Origin: DASRWI01 sp035654655
Lineage (GTDB): Bacteria; Bacteroidota; Ignavibacteria; Ignavibacteriales; Ignavibacteriaceae
Length of the DNA stretch: 64,000 nt
Reading direction: 5' to 3'
Assembly: GCA_035654655.1 (NCBI GenBank)
Contig: DASRWI010000041.1
Span: 1 to 64,000 of the forward strand
The notes under the pieces are model-generated. The model saw only the letters and a program-made list of their open reading frames with translations, was not told where the DNA came from and ran no database searches. A program made the position numbers and the translations under genes. This document shows positions 1 to 8,285 of the stretch, piece by piece (the stretch's first letter is position 1; every line of letters begins with the position of its first letter).

Positions 1-987
1 GGAACTGATAAAGAGGAAATTTCCGGTGGAAGAGCTGATGCTCCTTTAGGAAGTAAAGATTTGATAATTGGTCACGAAATGTTTGGTCAAGTTGTAGACA
101 TTGGAACGAATGTCATATCTGTTAAGAAAGGTGACTATGCCTTATTCTCAGTAAGAAGAGGTTGCGGAAAATGTACTCCCTGTAATAATAATCGAAGCGA
201 TATGTGCTACACTGGTCAATATACTGAAAGAGGAATTAAACAGGCACAGGGTTATCAAACTGAGTATATTATAGATGATGAAGATTATGTTGTAAAAATT
301 CCTAACGAGATTGCTCATATTGGAGTGCTTACAGAACCCATGTCAATTGTCGAAAAAGCTATTTCGGAATCTTTATCAATTCAAATGAACAGATTATCAT
401 TTGAAAAATCAGAAGAGTGGCTAAAGGGGAAGAGAGCATTAGTTGCAGGTTTAGGTCCTGTGGGACTTCTTGCTTCAATTGTAATGTTACTTAAAGATGC
501 TGAAGTAACAGGATTAGATATTGTTGATGATGATACTTTAAAACCAACCTTATTAAAATCTTTGGGCGGTAAATATATTAATGGATTAAAGATTGATACT
601 GCAAAGATTGATGAAAAATTTGGCGAATATGATTTTATTTTTGAAGCAACTGGAATTGCTAAATTAGAATTTCAATTAATTGATGCACTTGCTATAAATG
701 GGATATATGCATTAACAGGAATTCCCGGAGGTGACAGACCTGAATGTATTTTAGGTGCAGAAATTATGAGACAAATTGTTCTAAAGAATCAAATTATACT
801 TGGTAGTGTAAATGCTGCACCTGAACATTTTAAGCTTGCAGTAGATGATCTTTCCGAAGCGTATAAAAAATGGGGTGATAAAATTGAAAAAATTATCACG
901 AATAAAATTCCTTATGATAAATATCTTGAAAGCCAAAAGGACCATTCTCACGATGACATTAAAGTAGTAATTGTTTGGAGTGAATAA
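1..987 (+). CDS. Glucose 1-dehydrogenase-like zinc alcohol dehydrogenase (5' end outside window)
   Basis: The reading frame is open from base 1, so the start codon lies upstream; 328 codons are present, and the family usually has about 350-365. Visible are the GHEMFGQVV segment that carries catalytic-zinc ligands in medium-chain dehydrogenases, a four-cysteine structural-zinc loop (CGKCTPC followed by a fourth Cys after RSDM), and a Rossmann nucleotide-binding motif GLGPVGL. The overall pattern, including EPMSIVEKA and the C-terminal DDIKVVIVW, resembles archaeal-type glucose dehydrogenases, which oxidise glucose to gluconolactone with NAD(P)+. It stands just upstream of a run of sugar genes on the same strand. 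Substrate is inferred; another aldose or polyol is possible. Confidence 0.8.
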   Translation, partial: GTDKEEISGGRADAPLGSKDLIIGHEMFGQVVDIGTNVISVKKGDYALFSVRRGCGKCTPCNNNRSDMCYTGQYTERGIKQAQGYQTEYIIDDEDYVVKIPNEIAHIGVLTEPMSIVEKAISESLSIQMNRLSFEKSEEWLKGKRALVAGLGPVGLLASIVMLLKDAEVTGLDIVDDDTLKPTLLKSLGGKYINGLKIDTAKIDEKFGEYDFIFEATGIAKLEFQLIDALAINGIYALTGIPGGDRPECILGAEIMRQIVLKNQIILGSVNAAPEHFKLAVDDLSEAYKKWGDKIEKIITNKIPYDKYLESQKDHSHDDIKVVIVWSE

Positions 988-1075
988 AGAAATTTTTATT
1001 AAAACTTCAATCTAACTTATCTTTTTGCTATTTTTTTACTTTGAAATAAATCATCTTTTAATCCTATATATAAAT

Positions 1076-2722
1076 ATGGAAATACTTCAAGTAGTATTAT
1101 TATTTCTTGTTTTCCTGACATCTGCTGTTTCGATGTTCCTTCGTAAAATTCCTGCTTTAATTGCTTTACCATTAATGGCATTTTTTATTCCTGTTATAGC
1201 AGGAGTTTCTATAAACGATACCATTCAATTCGTGTTAGGTGCAGGAGCAATTCGATTGTCAGAAGCATATACCATTGCAATATTTGGCAGTATGCTTAGT
1301 GTTCTTCTGCAGAAAACAGGAATTGCAGAAAGCTTTATCAAAATCGGTGCTGAACTTTCAGGAGATAAACCCTGGACAATCGCTTTGCTAATGTTAATCT
1401 TGATTTCTCTTTTATTTACTACGCTTGGTGGATTAGGTGCAATTATTATGGTTGCAACGGTTGTATTACCCATTATGGCTTCGGCAGGTATTGGCTCAGT
1501 AACTACTGCAGGAATATTTTTAATTGGATTAAGTCTGGGTGGCATTTTTAATGTTGGCAATTGGGCAGTTTATATTTCAATCTTAGGATTAAAAATTGAA
1601 GAAGTTAGAAGCTTTGCATTTATCATTTTCGGAATAACCTTTGTTGTTGGATTATTATATATAACTATAATGCTTTATAGAGATGGACATGACATTGATT
1701 TTAAGAAGATAATCATTAGAAGCTTGATATTTGGAATAATCATTTCTGCTCTGCTTTATTTTTATTATACCTTATCAACTGATATAAAAAATAACATCTT
1801 CTTTATGCTTGGTAAAATTGGAAGTATCTTTAAATGGATTATTGCAGCTGCAATTATTTTATTGTTCATTGCCTCAACATTTAGAGCATCATTAAATAAA
1901 AATGAAAATGGTCTTCATTGGATTTCCTACTTCACTCCATTCATTCCATTATTCCTTATATTAATTTTTAATATGAATTTTATTGCTTCCTTTATAGTTG
2001 GATTGCTTTATGGATTTATTTCTACTTATAAAAAAAGAAGCTTAAATGTTTTTGTAAAATCAATGCTTGAAGGAGGCTCTGTTGTTATGCCTGCAGTTGC
2101 ATTGATGCTTGGAATTGGAATGCTGCTTAATGCGGTTATTGGTCCTCCTACATCTGGATATTCAGCGACAGCATTATTTAATGATGTAGGTAAAGCTGAA
2201 ATTCTTCTCCCCAAAGATTTTCGTACTGCAGATAATGCAAAGAATTTATTATTAAAATTTCAAGACCAGAAAGATATTAAAACAGAATTTAAAAATGATT
2301 CTTTAATTATTATTAGCGGCATTCAGGCAAAAGATATAAAGTATGAAGTTAAATATTGGCCTGTCCTTAATATTTTAAAACCAGTTTTTAAAAATATTAT
2401 TCCTGATAATCCAATTTCTTATATAATCATTTTCTTTTTATTGGCTCCCCTTGCTTTGTATAGAGGTCCTTTAAATGTGTGGGGAATGGGATTTGGAATG
2501 GCAGCGATATTTTTAGCAAGTGGAATGCCTGCAGGAGCTATTATGGGATTATTACTTTCAGTTGGTCAAATACAAGGTATAAGTGACCCGACTAATACTC
2601 AAAATGTTTGGCTGGCTAATGAAGTTCGTGTTGATGTTCAAAAAATTTTATGGAATACTATTCCCTACACCTGGCTGGTCGCCTTACTTGGTTTAACTGC
2701 TTCAGCAATAATGTTTATGTAA
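1076..2722 (+). CDS. Multi-spanning permease of the ion transporter (CitMHS/GntP-like) type
   Basis: This is an integral membrane protein of 548 residues with about a dozen hydrophobic segments. The open frame extends upstream to 1025, but the ATG at 1076 gives a normal N-terminus (MEILQVVLLFLVFLTSAV). Gly-rich re-entrant-like stretches (LGGLGAIIMVATVVLP and GLSLGGIFNVGNW) resemble the ion-transporter superfamily that includes citrate, gluconate and dicarboxylate carriers. A soluble stretch of roughly 80 residues (about residues 375-455) interrupts the membrane part. It lies 15 bases before the hydantoinase-like gene, so the two are probably co-transcribed and the permease may import that protein's substrate. 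The transported compound cannot be read from the sequence. Confidence 0.7.
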   Translation: MEILQVVLLFLVFLTSAVSMFLRKIPALIALPLMAFFIPVIAGVSINDTIQFVLGAGAIRLSEAYTIAIFGSMLSVLLQKTGIAESFIKIGAELSGDKPWTIALLMLILISLLFTTLGGLGAIIMVATVVLPIMASAGIGSVTTAGIFLIGLSLGGIFNVGNWAVYISILGLKIEEVRSFAFIIFGITFVVGLLYITIMLYRDGHDIDFKKIIIRSLIFGIIISALLYFYYTLSTDIKNNIFFMLGKIGSIFKWIIAAAIILLFIASTFRASLNKNENGLHWISYFTPFIPLFLILIFNMNFIASFIVGLLYGFISTYKKRSLNVFVKSMLEGGSVVMPAVALMLGIGMLLNAVIGPPTSGYSATALFNDVGKAEILLPKDFRTADNAKNLLLKFQDQKDIKTEFKNDSLIIISGIQAKDIKYEVKYWPVLNILKPVFKNIIPDNPISYIIIFFLLAPLALYRGPLNVWGMGFGMAAIFLASGMPAGAIMGLLLSVGQIQGISDPTNTQNVWLANEVRVDVQKILWNTIPYTWLVALLGLTASAIMFM

Positions 2723-2737
2723 ATTTAAAAGTATTTG

Positions 2738-4885
2738 ATGAGAAAAATTAAAATAGGAATTGATGTAGGCGGGACATTCACTCACGCAGCAGCTGTTGAT
2801 ATTTCTGATTATTCTATAATTGGAAAATACTGCGTATCAACTACTCATACTGCAAAAGAAGGTGTTGCTAAGGGAGTAGTTAATGCAATGCTTAATCTTC
2901 TTAAAGAGAGTAAGATTAATCCTGCAGAGATTATGTTAATTGCACATTCAACTACACAAGCTACAAATGCATTACTTGAAGGTGATGTTGCTGTTGTTGG
3001 TGTTATTGGAATGGGTACCGGTCTGGAAGGAAGAATTGCAAAAAAGGAAAGTAATCCAAATGATATTGAACTCTCCCCTGGTAAATTCTTAAAAACAAAG
3101 TTCAGATATATTGATATTGGAAAAAATAATTGGAAGGAATTAGTTAAGCCTTATCTTCTTGAAATGCAAAATGACGGAGCAGAAGTTTTTGTTGCTTCGG
3201 AAGCGTTTGGAGTTGATGATCCTTCCAACGAAGAGTTTGTTGTTAATGAGGCAGAAAGTTTAGGATATAAAGCAGCTGCAGCAAGTAAGATATCTAAACT
3301 TTATGGACTAAGAGTCAGAACGCGTACTGCAGTTATAAATGCAAGTATGATGCCTAAAATGTTAGAGACTGCTAATTTGACTGAGAAAGCTGTCCGTGAA
3401 AGCGGTATAAAGGCTCCCTTAATGGTTATGCGCAGCGATGGCGGCATTATGGATATAAATGAGATGCGCAGAAGACCAATTCTTACTATGCTTTCGGGAC
3501 CTGCAGCTGGGGTCGCAGCAGCATTGATGTATGTTAAAATTACTGACGGAATTTTTCTTGAAGTCGGCGGAACCTCGACTGATATTTCAGTAATTAAAAA
3601 TGGCAAACCACAAGTTAAAAGTGCAAAGATTGGAACGAACAGATTATACTTGAGAACATTAGATGTAAGAACTTTAGGTATTGCCGGTGGTTCAATTCCG
3701 AGAATTAAAGGACATTCGATTATTGATGTTGGTCCACGTAGTGCCCACATTGCAAAACTTGCTTATGCAGGATTTTCAGGAGAAAAGAATTTCGAAAATA
3801 TTGAGATAAAAAAAGTAACTCCATTAAAAGATGACCCAGAAGATTATTTATCTATCATCAATGAGGATAAAAGCTATACTGTCACCCCAACTGATGCATC
3901 TTACTTTTTGAATTTGGTAAATGAGAATGGACACGGAAGTGCGAACAAAGGAGCAGTTAATAATGTATTTCATTCTTTATCAAAAAAATTAAATTCTGAA
4001 CCGGATAAAATTGCTGAAGATATTTTATCGATATCATCATCAAAGATTAAACCTGTCATCAAACAATTATTAAGAGAATACAAGCTTGACGAATCTTTAA
4101 TTAACTTTGTTGGTGGCGGTGGTGGTGCATCTGCATTAGTTCCTTATACTGCAAAGTCAATGCATATCCCTTATAAGATTGCTGATAACTGTGAAGTGAT
4201 TTCAGCTATTGGTGCGGCCTTGGGAATTATAAGAGATTCAGTAGAAAGAAATATAATAAATCCTACTGAAGGTGATATACTTGCATTGCGCACTGAAGCA
4301 ATGAACTCAGTTGTTGCGATGGGAGCTATTCCTGAAACAGTTGAAGTAACCATAGAAATTGATAATCAGAATAAAAGAGTTACTGCAGTTGCAATGGGTT
4401 CAAGTGAAATGCGCACAAGAGATTTGGGAATTAAAGAGCTTGATGAAAAAGAACTTCTTGATATATGTGCTGCTTCCTTTAAAACCAATGTTGAAAATCT
4501 TAAAATTGCAGGACGAACTTCAAGAATGCTTGCAGTAATGTATGAAGAAAATAAAAAGAAATTATTTAGTCTGGTTAATTCTTCAATTAAAAAAATAAAA
4601 GTTATCAATCTTGAGGGAATAGTAAAACTACAGGTGAATAATTGCATCGTTGAACAGGTCAAGGCTGCTGAAGTAAAGACAAAAATTTCAGAAATAATTT
4701 CCAGGCTTACTTCATTTGGAGATGCAGGTGCTTTGCTGCCTGATATATTTTTAATAATAGGTGCTAAAATAATTGATACTTCAGGATTGATACTTGAATC
4801 TCAAATTCATTCACTTGCTGAAATTGAAATGAAAAAAGTTTCTCTTGAAGAAAATATTATTCTAATTGCATCAGAGAAAAAATAA
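2738..4885 (+). CDS. Hydantoinase/oxoprolinase (HyuA-like) family protein
   Basis: The product has 715 residues from the ATG at 2738; a TTG directly before it is an alternative. The N-terminus IGIDVGGTFTHAA is the phosphate-binding loop of the HyuA/oxoprolinase ATPase fold, and further family signatures follow: STTQATNALLEG, SGPAAGVAAAL, GGTSTDISV and GGGGGASALVP. Family members couple ATP hydrolysis to opening of cyclic amides such as 5-oxoproline or hydantoin. No HyuB-type partner gene is adjacent. Instead the gene sits between a permease and nanE in a sugar operon. The last 170 or so residues do not match a motif I recognise. The substrate may be a cyclic amide or an amino-sugar derivative; that is inference. 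Confidence 0.75.
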   Translation: MRKIKIGIDVGGTFTHAAAVDISDYSIIGKYCVSTTHTAKEGVAKGVVNAMLNLLKESKINPAEIMLIAHSTTQATNALLEGDVAVVGVIGMGTGLEGRIAKKESNPNDIELSPGKFLKTKFRYIDIGKNNWKELVKPYLLEMQNDGAEVFVASEAFGVDDPSNEEFVVNEAESLGYKAAAASKISKLYGLRVRTRTAVINASMMPKMLETANLTEKAVRESGIKAPLMVMRSDGGIMDINEMRRRPILTMLSGPAAGVAAALMYVKITDGIFLEVGGTSTDISVIKNGKPQVKSAKIGTNRLYLRTLDVRTLGIAGGSIPRIKGHSIIDVGPRSAHIAKLAYAGFSGEKNFENIEIKKVTPLKDDPEDYLSIINEDKSYTVTPTDASYFLNLVNENGHGSANKGAVNNVFHSLSKKLNSEPDKIAEDILSISSSKIKPVIKQLLREYKLDESLINFVGGGGGASALVPYTAKSMHIPYKIADNCEVISAIGAALGIIRDSVERNIINPTEGDILALRTEAMNSVVAMGAIPETVEVTIEIDNQNKRVTAVAMGSSEMRTRDLGIKELDEKELLDICAASFKTNVENLKIAGRTSRMLAVMYEENKKKLFSLVNSSIKKIKVINLEGIVKLQVNNCIVEQVKAAEVKTKISEIISRLTSFGDAGALLPDIFLIIGAKIIDTSGLILESQIHSLAEIEMKKVSLEENIILIASEKK

Positions 4886-4886
4886 G

Positions 4887-5582
4887 ATGAATAAAATTTT
4901 AGAAAGATTAAAAAATAAATTAATTGTTTCCTGTCAGTCTGAAGAAGGTGATCCTTTTAATTCGCCTGAGTATGTAACTTTATTTGCTAAAGCTGCCATA
5001 ATGGGAGGAGCAACAGGAATCCGCTCTGAAGGTTTTTTTAAAACAAAAATGATTGTTGAAAATGTAGATGTGCCGGTAATAGGATTAATAAAATCTCATT
5101 ATGAAGATGGCTTTGTCCGCATCACAGGAAGTTTTGCAGATGTCGAAAAACTTATTGAAACTAAATGTCATATCATTGCTGTTGATGGCACTTTCAGATT
5201 AAGAGAGGGAGTAACAGGTCCCAATTTTATTAAGGAAATTAAGAAAAGATATAATGTTTTAGTAATGGCTGATATTAGTACATATGAAGAAGGTATTGCA
5301 TGCGCTAAATCAGGAGCTGACTGCATATCAACAACATTGAGCGGTTATACTCCCGAAACAAAGCATTTATCTAAAGATAAACCTGATATAAAACTTGTTT
5401 CTGATTTAACAAAAAATATTTCAATACCAGTTATTGCTGAAGGCAAATTAAACAAACCTGAATATGCTGCTGAAGCTTTAAAAGCAGGAGCCTGGGCTTG
5501 TGTTGTTGGTACTGCAATTACAAGACCAAGAATTATTACCCAATGGTATATCGATGCTATAAATAATGTGAAGGAAAATTAG
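4887..5582 (+). CDS. nanE: N-acylglucosamine-6-phosphate 2-epimerase (NanE)
   Basis: A TIM-barrel protein of 231 residues that fits NanE, which interconverts N-acetylmannosamine-6-phosphate and N-acetylglucosamine-6-phosphate. Seen are IVSCQSEEGDPFNSPEY at the N-terminus, the VPVIGLIK strand with the active-site lysine region, VMADISTYEEG, and the phosphate-binding C-terminal part IAEGKLNKPEYAAEALKAGAWACVVGTAI. The ATG at 4887 is preferred over the in-frame codon at 4866, because it starts one base after the upstream stop and gives the family N-terminus. Neither nanA nor nanK lies nearby, so a full sialic acid pathway is not shown; the ManNAc-6-P could come from another source. Confidence 0.88.
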   Translation: MNKILERLKNKLIVSCQSEEGDPFNSPEYVTLFAKAAIMGGATGIRSEGFFKTKMIVENVDVPVIGLIKSHYEDGFVRITGSFADVEKLIETKCHIIAVDGTFRLREGVTGPNFIKEIKKRYNVLVMADISTYEEGIACAKSGADCISTTLSGYTPETKHLSKDKPDIKLVSDLTKNISIPVIAEGKLNKPEYAAEALKAGAWACVVGTAITRPRIITQWYIDAINNVKEN

Positions 5583-5584
5583 AT

Positions 5585-6997
5585 TTGGAACAGAAGATAT
5601 TTTTTGGTACTGATGGATGGAGAGGATTACTTGATACTGAGATTAATATCGAAACTGTAAAATTAGTTGGTCAGGCATTTGCTGATTACTTAATCGAAAA
5701 GTATAAAGAAAATATTTCTATTGTTATTGGATACGATGGGCGCAGAAATTCAAAATTATTTGCTGTTGAATTATCTAAAGTTTTATCAGGGAATCACATT
5801 AAGGTTTTTTTATCTGAAAAAATTGAACCCACTCCTGTTCTCTCCTATTATGTTAAAGCCAATAATTTGCAGTCAGGAATAATGGTTACAGCAAGTCATA
5901 ATCCTGCAAAGTACAATGGACTAAAATTTAAGGCTGATTATGGTGGTCCTTTTTTTACTGAAGAAACGCTTAAGGTCGAAAAACTTATTGGAAATAATAA
6001 AGTTAAGCAGTCTGAAGAAAATATTACTATCACTAATCTAAGACTTCAATATCTTCAGCAAATAAAAAATTATATCAATTTTGAAATCATAAAAAAGAGT
6101 GGAGTACGTGTACTAATTGATTCAATGGGAGGAGCAGGGCAGCAAATTATTGAATCACTACTAAGTGAATATCATATTCCTTCCAGAACAATTTATAAAG
6201 TTGCCACTGAAGATTTTTCCGGAAGATATGCTGAGCCTATAGATAAAAACCTATTCCAGTTAAAGACTGAACTGACTAAAGAAAATTTTTCTCTTGGACT
6301 TGCAACTGACGGTGATGCTGATAGAATTGGTATTGTTCAGGATAATGCTGAATGGTTAAGCGCTCAAGAAACAATTTTATTGCTGGCTGATTTTCTTGTG
6401 AACAAAAAGAAGTTATCAGGCGATATAGTAAAAACTTCTTCGGTTACAGATAAAATTATCTACTACTTTGCCAAGGATAGAACTATCCACGATGTACAAG
6501 TTGGATTTAAATATATATGTGAGAAAATGATTGAAAATAATGTAGCTTTTGGGGCTGAAGAAAGCGGTGGGTTTGGATATCAAAATCATATTCCTGAACG
6601 TGATGGAATTTTATCAGGGTTATTAATTACAGAGATGTTAGCATCATCAGGATATACTAAACTCTCTGATTACGTAAAAGAAAAAACCAAAGAATTTGGA
6701 GAAATTTATTACGACAGAATTGACTTGGAATATGATAAACCTGACAGAATTAATATACTCCCCTCTCTTAAAAGTAATCCACCAGAAAAAATAAGTGATT
6801 TTTATATCAAAAGCTTTAACGAGTATTATAGCAGTCGGGGAATAATTAATGGAATAAAATTCTTTTTAGAAGGTGCTTCAAGATGGTTATTATTAAGAGC
6901 TTCTGAAACAGAACCTCTGATTAGAATTTATGCTGAAGCTGAATCAAATGAAGAAGTTCATAAAATACTTCAAGCCGGTATATCATTTTTTAAATAG
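5585..6997 (+). CDS. Phosphoglucomutase/phosphomannomutase family protein
   Basis: A 470-residue alpha-D-phosphohexomutase. The four functional loops are all visible: the phosphoserine loop TASHNP (residues 102-107, Ser104 active), the metal loop DGDADR (242-247), the sugar-binding loop GAEESGGFG (about 323-331), and the phosphate-binding RASETEPLIRIY near the C-terminus. It starts with TTG at 5585, two bases after nanE, with FFGTDGWRG as expected for the family N-terminus. It would move phosphate between C1 and C6 of glucose, mannose or an amino sugar; the exact sugar is not fixed by the motifs. Its position between nanE and a phosphatase suggests a shared sugar-phosphate route. Confidence 0.88.
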   Translation: MEQKIFFGTDGWRGLLDTEINIETVKLVGQAFADYLIEKYKENISIVIGYDGRRNSKLFAVELSKVLSGNHIKVFLSEKIEPTPVLSYYVKANNLQSGIMVTASHNPAKYNGLKFKADYGGPFFTEETLKVEKLIGNNKVKQSEENITITNLRLQYLQQIKNYINFEIIKKSGVRVLIDSMGGAGQQIIESLLSEYHIPSRTIYKVATEDFSGRYAEPIDKNLFQLKTELTKENFSLGLATDGDADRIGIVQDNAEWLSAQETILLLADFLVNKKKLSGDIVKTSSVTDKIIYYFAKDRTIHDVQVGFKYICEKMIENNVAFGAEESGGFGYQNHIPERDGILSGLLITEMLASSGYTKLSDYVKEKTKEFGEIYYDRIDLEYDKPDRINILPSLKSNPPEKISDFYIKSFNEYYSSRGIINGIKFFLEGASRWLLLRASETEPLIRIYAEAESNEEVHKILQAGISFFK

Positions 6998-7004
6998 AAT
7001 TAAA

Positions 7005-8285
7005 ATGTCTACAAAAAATAAAATAGTTTCACGTTCAGATACTATAAACTTGTTACATACGAGTGATGAATTTGCAGTAATAAATAATCCAGAAGTGGTT
7101 TATCCTGATTATGAATTACTTCCTTTAGCAAAAAAGATTACAAAGGTCCCTTTTCTTAAAGCAGTTGTAATGGATATGGATGGTACAACCACAACTACTG
7201 AAGAGTTATGCATTCATTCATTAGAGTTTATGGTGCAAAAAATTACTGGTCTGGCAGAATTAAAATTAGACCATCAAAAAGATTATCCCCACATAATTGG
7301 CAACAGCACAACTAAGCATGTTGAATATCTAATTAGAACGTATCAAAAATATATTGTAGAGGCTGAGTTAAGGAAGAGCTTTATTTATGCAGCTGTATGG
7401 ACATTACTTTACAGCAACGATTTAGGACGTGTTAATGAAGTTAAGCTGAATTTAATCAACTTTAATTGCAAGGAATTAATTTTAGACAATAACTTAAATG
7501 AAAATAATATTTCTTCTTTAATCAAAAAGTATTCCTCTAAAGTTAAAATTACTAATATTGTTAGAGCAGCAGTTGATATTTATTATCAACGCTACCATGA
7601 AATATTAATGCAAATTAAATCAGGTAATTCCAAAGATATTTCTCAAAAGATTTTTGGCAATGCTGATGTAAAGTTGATTGAACCGATGAATGGAGTAGCT
7701 GTTTTTATTGCGTTAATTAAAGGATGGCTTGGAGAAGAAATAAAATCGTTGTTTTATTTATTCGAAGACATCAATGAGAAACAAAAAGAAAATTTACTTG
7801 TACTTTCAAAATATTTTGAAGCAAATCCAGTTAAACTTGCAATTGTTACTTCGTCAATAAGCTATGAAGCCGATATTGTTCTTGGCGAAGTGTTTACGTT
7901 ATTAAAAGAAGAAGCATCAAAATGGAAAATATCTGCAAAGAGCAAGAAAAATATTTCAAATTATTTTTCACATTATCTTAATACTTATGATGCGTACATA
8001 ACTGCTTCTGATTCAAATGAAATTAGATTAAAACCTCATCGCGACCTTTATTCAATTGCTCTTCATAAATTAGGTATCAACAAAAAAGATTTTAATAAAG
8101 TGCTTGGACTTGAAGATAGTGAAAGCGGAACAATTGCAATCAGAGCAGCCGGAATTGGATTATGTGTTGCTGTTCCATTTACAAAAACATCCGGCCATAA
8201 TTTTAAAGCAGCTTCGTATATTGCATCCAATGGCTTGTCTGAATTAATATTAAAGAAAAATTTGTTTATGAAAGTGTCTTTTTAA
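7005..8285 (+). CDS. HAD-superfamily hydrolase with a large cap insertion
   Basis: A 426-residue protein. Motif I is VVMDMDGTTTTTE (about residues 58-70), with the nucleophile and acid/base aspartates. A beta-phosphoglucomutase/phosphatase-like end follows (LKPHRDLYSIALHKLG, then GLEDSESGTIAIRAAG), carrying the acidic motif IV. Between these lie some 270 residues, much more than the usual cap, so the insertion probably forms a special substrate lid. The frame is open from 6930, but the ATG at 7005 comes eight bases after the phosphohexomutase stop and is the natural start. Its stop overlaps the next start by one base (TAATG), implying translational coupling. Likely a sugar-phosphate phosphatase or mutase; substrate unknown. 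Confidence 0.7.
   Translation: MSTKNKIVSRSDTINLLHTSDEFAVINNPEVVYPDYELLPLAKKITKVPFLKAVVMDMDGTTTTTEELCIHSLEFMVQKITGLAELKLDHQKDYPHIIGNSTTKHVEYLIRTYQKYIVEAELRKSFIYAAVWTLLYSNDLGRVNEVKLNLINFNCKELILDNNLNENNISSLIKKYSSKVKITNIVRAAVDIYYQRYHEILMQIKSGNSKDISQKIFGNADVKLIEPMNGVAVFIALIKGWLGEEIKSLFYLFEDINEKQKENLLVLSKYFEANPVKLAIVTSSISYEADIVLGEVFTLLKEEASKWKISAKSKKNISNYFSHYLNTYDAYITASDSNEIRLKPHRDLYSIALHKLGINKKDFNKVLGLEDSESGTIAIRAAGIGLCVAVPFTKTSGHNFKAASYIASNGLSELILKKNLFMKVSF

Noticed and set aside
3301..3750. A 149-codon - strand frame inside the hydantoinase-like gene
   Set aside because: Lies fully within a conserved family protein on the other strand; no ribosome site or family features.
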